From Fidelibacterota bacterium (GTDB lineage Bacteria > Fidelibacterota > UBA2242), in the NCBI GenBank assembly GCA_016936335.1, contig JAFGXZ010000116.1, positions 1 to 9,324 on the forward strand: a stretch of DNA of 9,324 nucleotides, given 5' to 3'. The notes under the pieces were generated by a model. The model searched no databases. It had not been told where the DNA came from and saw only the letters and a list, made by a program, of their open reading frames with translations. The position numbers and the translations under genes are program-made. Below are positions 6,489 to 9,324 of the stretch, one piece after another. Numbering within the stretch: the first letter of the stretch is position 1; each line of letters starts with the position of its first letter.

Positions 6489-7679
6489 CTAATAAACAAA
6501 ATAATACGAAAACCGTAATGCTCGGTCAATTTCATAATGTTTTTCAAACAGATGCGTCATTGAAAATTCAACACTTGATGAAGACGTAAAGGCGATTCTG
6601 GTTCCAATATTTATTGTTCCCGATCGAAAAATGTCATCGATTTCTGCAATTATAAGCATCCTTCTTAAAACCTGCTGTTCATAGGCGATAAACATATAGA
6701 CATTATCCAGCTGAGTATATTTATCAATCCGGTTTGTACCTAAACCAATATATGTCTTACCACTACCTAATAACCATTTATATCCATTGAACATGCTTTT
6801 TCCTGCTACCAGATATAATCCGCGGGGCGCACCCCATTTTTCAATAAAATTGCCGGATGTGTCATGACTAACAGTTTTCAGTTTCGTATTGGCAAAACCA
6901 ATCGCTGTTGATGGATACCATTTTCCTTCATTCCAAAATCGAAATTTAATTGAAACCTGAGGAACTTCAATTCCCAAATCCTGGTTACCCAAGACATGGT
7001 TAAGCATAAACGATGCACCTACATCGAGACGGTTCCAGAATCCAATTGAAGAGTTGACAGCAAGATTACCCGTTACATTTGTCCGAAAATCCAGATAAAA
7101 ATGGCGACGATCCAGAGTGTAAGTTGTCGGGACACTCACCAGATCTCGCACTCGCATCGGAAATTCCGATACAACAGCTATTTTTTCGCTGGCTAATTCT
7201 CCCTGGATATATTGGGAACCAGCTACCCGCTTGGCACCAATTAACCTCTTTTGCCAATAATCCGTGTTAAAGTGTGTATATTTCACTCCATCTCTTGAAC
7301 TGGCATGCACCATCTGATGATCATCTGTATAAATCCCAACATGACTAACCCCGCTGCCAAAAGTATTAAAAAACAGTAAATCACCGGGTCGTACATTGTC
7401 AACCGGGACTGTTTTTCCGACATTATATTGTTCGCTGCTTGTTCTGGGGAGCATAATACCCTGTTCTTTGTAAACCAAAGTCGTAAAACCGGAACAATCC
7501 AATCCAGCAGGAGTAGTACCTCCCCAGACATAGGGTGTTCCAAGATATTTTCGAGTAGACTTTTCAAGCTTGTCTTCATCAATTCGACCTATGGTTCCTG
7601 CAGTTTTAAACGTAGCGCACTGCATTATAAGCAAAGCGATTGAATAAATTATCAATACTTTAACCACTTGTCCTTTCAT
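6489..7679 (-). CDS. NlpC/P60 cell-wall peptidase fused to a predicted outer-membrane beta-barrel
   Basis: The N-terminal half is an NlpC/P60 domain, a cysteine peptidase that cuts peptide stems of peptidoglycan. With the chosen start, YLGTPYVWGG (45-54) leads to the catalytic C62 in LDCSGF; H113 lies in VSHVGIY and H125 in VHASS completes the triad. Residues 1-21 form a hydrophobic signal ending LLIMQC, an imperfect lipobox, so this may be a lipoprotein. Residues about 185-396 are unlike NlpC partners such as SH3 or LysM: they show alternating polar/hydrophobic strands with Gly and aromatics (for example SIGFWNRLDVGASF) and end FSYYFVY, the aromatic terminus expected of an outer-membrane barrel. 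The start at 7679 is preferred over the in-frame ATG at 7691 because GGAGG (7689-7685) stands 5 bases before it and nothing useful precedes 7691. The MBL gene follows 8 bases downstream. The peptidase fold is secure; the barrel is an inference from pattern. Confidence 0.88.
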   Translation of the reverse strand: MKGQVVKVLIIYSIALLIMQCATFKTAGTIGRIDEDKLEKSTRKYLGTPYVWGGTTPAGLDCSGFTTLVYKEQGIMLPRTSSEQYNVGKTVPVDNVRPGDLLFFNTFGSGVSHVGIYTDDHQMVHASSRDGVKYTHFNTDYWQKRLIGAKRVAGSQYIQGELASEKIAVVSEFPMRVRDLVSVPTTYTLDRRHFYLDFRTNVTGNLAVNSSIGFWNRLDVGASFMLNHVLGNQDLGIEVPQVSIKFRFWNEGKWYPSTAIGFANTKLKTVSHDTSGNFIEKWGAPRGLYLVAGKSMFNGYKWLLGSGKTYIGLGTNRIDKYTQLDNVYMFIAYEQQVLRRMLIIAEIDDIFRSGTINIGTRIAFTSSSSVEFSMTHLFEKHYEIDRALRFSYYFVY

Positions 7680-7684
7680 TATAT

Positions 7685-7689
7685 CCTCC
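7685..7689 (-). promoter_or_regulatory. Ribosome binding site that fixes the NlpC/P60 start
   Basis: GGAGG lies 5 bases before the ATG at 7679 and inside the codons that would follow the earlier in-frame ATG at 7691. No purine-rich site is found before 7691 (the bases read TTTTAGAATAGC). This favours translation from 7679, giving 396 rather than 400 residues and a signal peptide starting MKGQVVKV. Confidence 0.75.
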
Positions 7690-7697
7690 ATGCTATT

Positions 7698-7790
7698 CTA
7701 AAATTCCGATCCTTTGTTATTCCTATTGATATTCTTATGGCTTAAAGTTATACATAAGATAAATCCAATAAATATTTTATCTCTATTCAT
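7698..7790 (-). CDS. Possible 30-aa small protein or leader peptide
   Basis: An ATG at 7790 is preceded by AAGGAGA (7797-7803) with 6 bases spacing, one of the best ribosome binding sites in the window. It opens a 30-codon frame ending TAG at 7698. The product starts MNRDKIFIGFILCITLSHKN and is hydrophobic at residues 6-16, then hydrophilic (NINRNNKGSEF). It lies 41 bases after the Mth938-like gene and 18 bases before the NlpC/P60 start. It may be a small membrane peptide, a translational leader for the NlpC gene, or the leftover signal-peptide start of a decayed gene. I recognise no family. The evidence is the ribosome site and the position alone. Confidence 0.4.
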   Translation of the reverse strand: MNRDKIFIGFILCITLSHKNINRNNKGSEF

Positions 7791-7831
7791 GATAATTCTC
7801 CTTATATCACTTAAAGTATAAATTTAAATAT

Positions 7832-8176
7832 TTAGCATGTCAAATGGAAAGCCGCTGCAACTTTTTCTTGGTGTATTATACAATTAAATATTTCTACGGA
7901 TTTATCTGTTTTGTACACTATGCACTCAATTCCAGCATTGTTCAATGCTGATATTACCGTTTCGTCTACCTTCATCATTCCAAATTTTCCGGTACCAATG
8001 ATCAGGCACTCTATTTGAGATAGTGGAATATCGCCTATATCATCTAAAATCAACCGATGTCCCTCCTTTCTTCGCCAATTTTGAAGAATCTTATCAGTCA
8101 GAATGATCAAATCACGATGATAGAAGATACCGTTAATAATCATTTCACCGAATTTGTAATTTTCAATAGTGTACAT
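7832..8176 (-). CDS. Mth938/DUF498-domain protein
   Basis: This 114-residue protein matches the Mth938-like family (DUF498), whose relatives include human AAMDC and the complex I assembly factor NDUFAF3. Visible marks are YKFGEMIINGIFYHRDLII (7-25), the WRRKEGH stretch (34-40), LIIGTGKFGMMKV (58-70), the GIECIVYKT segment (87-95), and the C-terminal KVAAAFHLTC, where the family usually has AALHLTC. There is no signal peptide or membrane segment, so it is cytoplasmic. The molecular function in bacteria is not established. The ATG shares a base with the stop of the upstream beta-lactamase-family gene (TAATG) and has little ribosome-site sequence of its own, so expression is probably coupled. 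Residue length and motif order fit a complete protein. Confidence 0.92.
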   Translation of the reverse strand: MYTIENYKFGEMIINGIFYHRDLIILTDKILQNWRRKEGHRLILDDIGDIPLSQIECLIIGTGKFGMMKVDETVISALNNAGIECIVYKTDKSVEIFNCIIHQEKVAAAFHLTC

Positions 8177-9324
8177 TATTCATCCATCACTCGATAGTTA
8201 TAGTTTTCACCCTTCTTGAAACGGGTTACCTTACCATTTTCATCAAATTCAAATATAACTTTTTGACCATGACCGTTTTTATCAGCAATCCTGAAGGTAT
8301 GTTTCCCTATCGGAGTAAGTTCTGAGATACCGTAATTTGGATCTTCCTCCGGAGGATAGTCATAGGAATAAATAACCAGTTTACCATTGAGTACCATGAC
8401 ATCATAATCCCAGAGCCAGGGGTCCTGATATTTACCCACATACTTTTTCCATTCAGGATCGATTACTACTTCAGCCTTTTCCTTTTTTCCATAGGTTTCA
8501 ACAAGAGCCGGTGCAATAAGATCAAAGGCTTTATAAATATATTCACTCGGTGATGCGTCATCGGCATTGAACATAATGATAAAGGCTGTTTTTTCATCAG
8601 GACAAAAGGAAATCTGGGTCCGATATCCGGCAACCCACCCCCCATGTCCGACGATTGTCCTGGCTCCTTTTATTCGAACACCCCAACCGAGTCCCCAGCC
8701 ACTTTCCCAACTAGGCTGAAGCCATTGTACGCGCTGCATTTCACGAAGTGTTGACTGTTTTAATAATACTTTCCCCTCCGATGATTTTCCCGAAAACTGA
8801 AAGGACGCCCACTTGGCCAAATCCTCCACTGTCGATGACATATTAGCTGCAGGTGTTAATCCCTTGGAATCAGTAAAGGGCATCAATTTATGTCGGCCAT
8901 CTGGCAAATGACGGCTGTATGCAGTAGCAAGTTCCCTTTTTAATTTTTTATTTTTCAGAATATCAACACAGGTGTTATTCATTGCTAAAGGTTTAAGAAT
9001 ATTCAACTCAATATAATCTTCATATTTTTGACCGGACGCTGCTTCAATGATATAACCTAATAAAGACATCGCCAGATTTGAGTAATTCCATTTTGTCCCG
9101 GTCGGATATATCATTTCTTGATCAGGTAATGTTTCAATTATCTGTTTCATAGAAGGAAATTCGTGATCGGTCCAGTAAGGGAATGCCGCCTCCGCCGGTA
9201 AACCTGACGTATGGGTCAATAAATGCCAGATTGTTATTTCGGGATCTTCATTAAATTCAGTTTTAATATCAAACCAGGGTAAATATTTTTTTACTGGATC
9301 ATCCAATCGAAGTTTTTCAGTATC
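8176..9324 (-). CDS. Serine beta-lactamase-family hydrolase, C-terminal 382 residues (partial)
   Basis: The protein belongs to the serine beta-lactamase/penicillin-binding-protein C superfamily, which includes class C beta-lactamases, esterases and D-amino-acid peptidases. The frame is open to the right edge and reads DTEKLRLDDPVKKYLP, the segment that usually follows the SxxK catalytic motif by about 50 residues, so the nucleophile lies outside the window. Seen here are LLTHTSGLP, the YxN motif YSN (Y81-N83 of the partial), and HGG (H227-G229) in the place of KTG. A distinct C-terminal region from about residue 295 (KKYVGKYQDP) resembles the DUF3471-type extension found behind such domains. 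An apparent start at 9306 is a TTG leucine codon inside the conserved segment, not the true start. The stop overlaps the Mth938-like ATG by one base. The substrate cannot be predicted; most members are not antibiotic-resistance enzymes. Confidence 0.92.
   Translation of the reverse strand, partial: DTEKLRLDDPVKKYLPWFDIKTEFNEDPEITIWHLLTHTSGLPAEAAFPYWTDHEFPSMKQIIETLPDQEMIYPTGTKWNYSNLAMSLLGYIIEAASGQKYEDYIELNILKPLAMNNTCVDILKNKKLKRELATAYSRHLPDGRHKLMPFTDSKGLTPAANMSSTVEDLAKWASFQFSGKSSEGKVLLKQSTLREMQRVQWLQPSWESGWGLGWGVRIKGARTIVGHGGWVAGYRTQISFCPDEKTAFIIMFNADDASPSEYIYKAFDLIAPALVETYGKKEKAEVVIDPEWKKYVGKYQDPWLWDYDVMVLNGKLVIYSYDYPPEEDPNYGISELTPIGKHTFRIADKNGHGQKVIFEFDENGKVTRFKKGENYNYRVMDE

Noticed and set aside
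7283..7582. 99-codon frame inside the NlpC/P60 gene with a hydrophobic stretch
   Set aside because: It overlaps the NlpC/P60 catalytic domain in another frame; the conserved C62/H113/H125 frame is the real one.
7680..7691. Four extra N-terminal residues (MEDI) of the NlpC/P60 protein from the ATG at 7691
   Set aside because: No ribosome binding site precedes it, and its own first codons form the GGAGG site of the ATG at 7679.
9289..9306. Apparent start of the beta-lactamase-family gene at 9306
   Set aside because: The codon is TTG and lies inside the conserved KLRLDDPV segment; the frame stays open to the window edge, so the true start is outside.
8176..9324. Antibiotic-resistance beta-lactamase
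   Set aside because: HGG replaces KTG and a DUF3471-like extension is present, which fits the broad esterase/peptidase-like members; the catalytic SxxK is not in view, so no resistance claim is possible.

Overview
The window is a bacterial chromosomal segment, AT-rich (roughly 40% GC by eye), with short intergenic gaps, AGGAG-type ribosome binding sites and start/stop overlaps between co-directional genes. The gene set (RtcB with archease, an archaeal-type nicotinate phosphoribosyltransferase, an exported PreP-like M16C protease, and a protein whose C-terminus looks like an outer-membrane beta-barrel) suggests a Gram-negative, probably anaerobic or environmental lineage, perhaps in or near the FCB group or Calditrichota. 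That placement is an inference with low confidence. I see no rRNA, tRNA, CRISPR array, insertion sequence, phage gene or origin.

Left block (minus strand, 1-1996): nicotinate phosphoribosyltransferase -> archease -> rtcB, transcribed leftwards. The first two overlap by one base (TGATG) and the last two are 2 bases apart, so this is almost certainly one operon. It joins an RNA ligase and its activating cofactor to an NAD-salvage enzyme. rtcB runs off the left edge. A 393-base divergent intergenic region (1997-2389) follows, holding a 9-bp inverted repeat.

Middle block (plus strand, 2390-5711): a 995-aa M16C metalloprotease with a signal peptide and a complete split active site, ended by a clear Rho-independent terminator. 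It is followed by a small two-helix membrane protein of the DUF2892/YgaP-TM type with its own candidate promoter.

Right block (minus strand, 5725-9324): a serine beta-lactamase-family hydrolase cut by the right edge, an Mth938/DUF498 protein overlapping it by one base, a possible 30-aa small ORF with an excellent ribosome binding site, an NlpC/P60 peptidase fused to a predicted outer-membrane beta-barrel, and a compact MBL-fold (RNase Z-like) hydrolase. The block ends in a hairpin whose T-rich tail lies inside the 3' end of the converging DUF2892 gene.

No clearly new multi-gene system is visible. The most unusual items are the NlpC/P60-beta-barrel fusion, the unannotated small ORF, the RNase Z-like protein without room for the tRNA-binding arm, and the NAPRTase-archease-RtcB operon.
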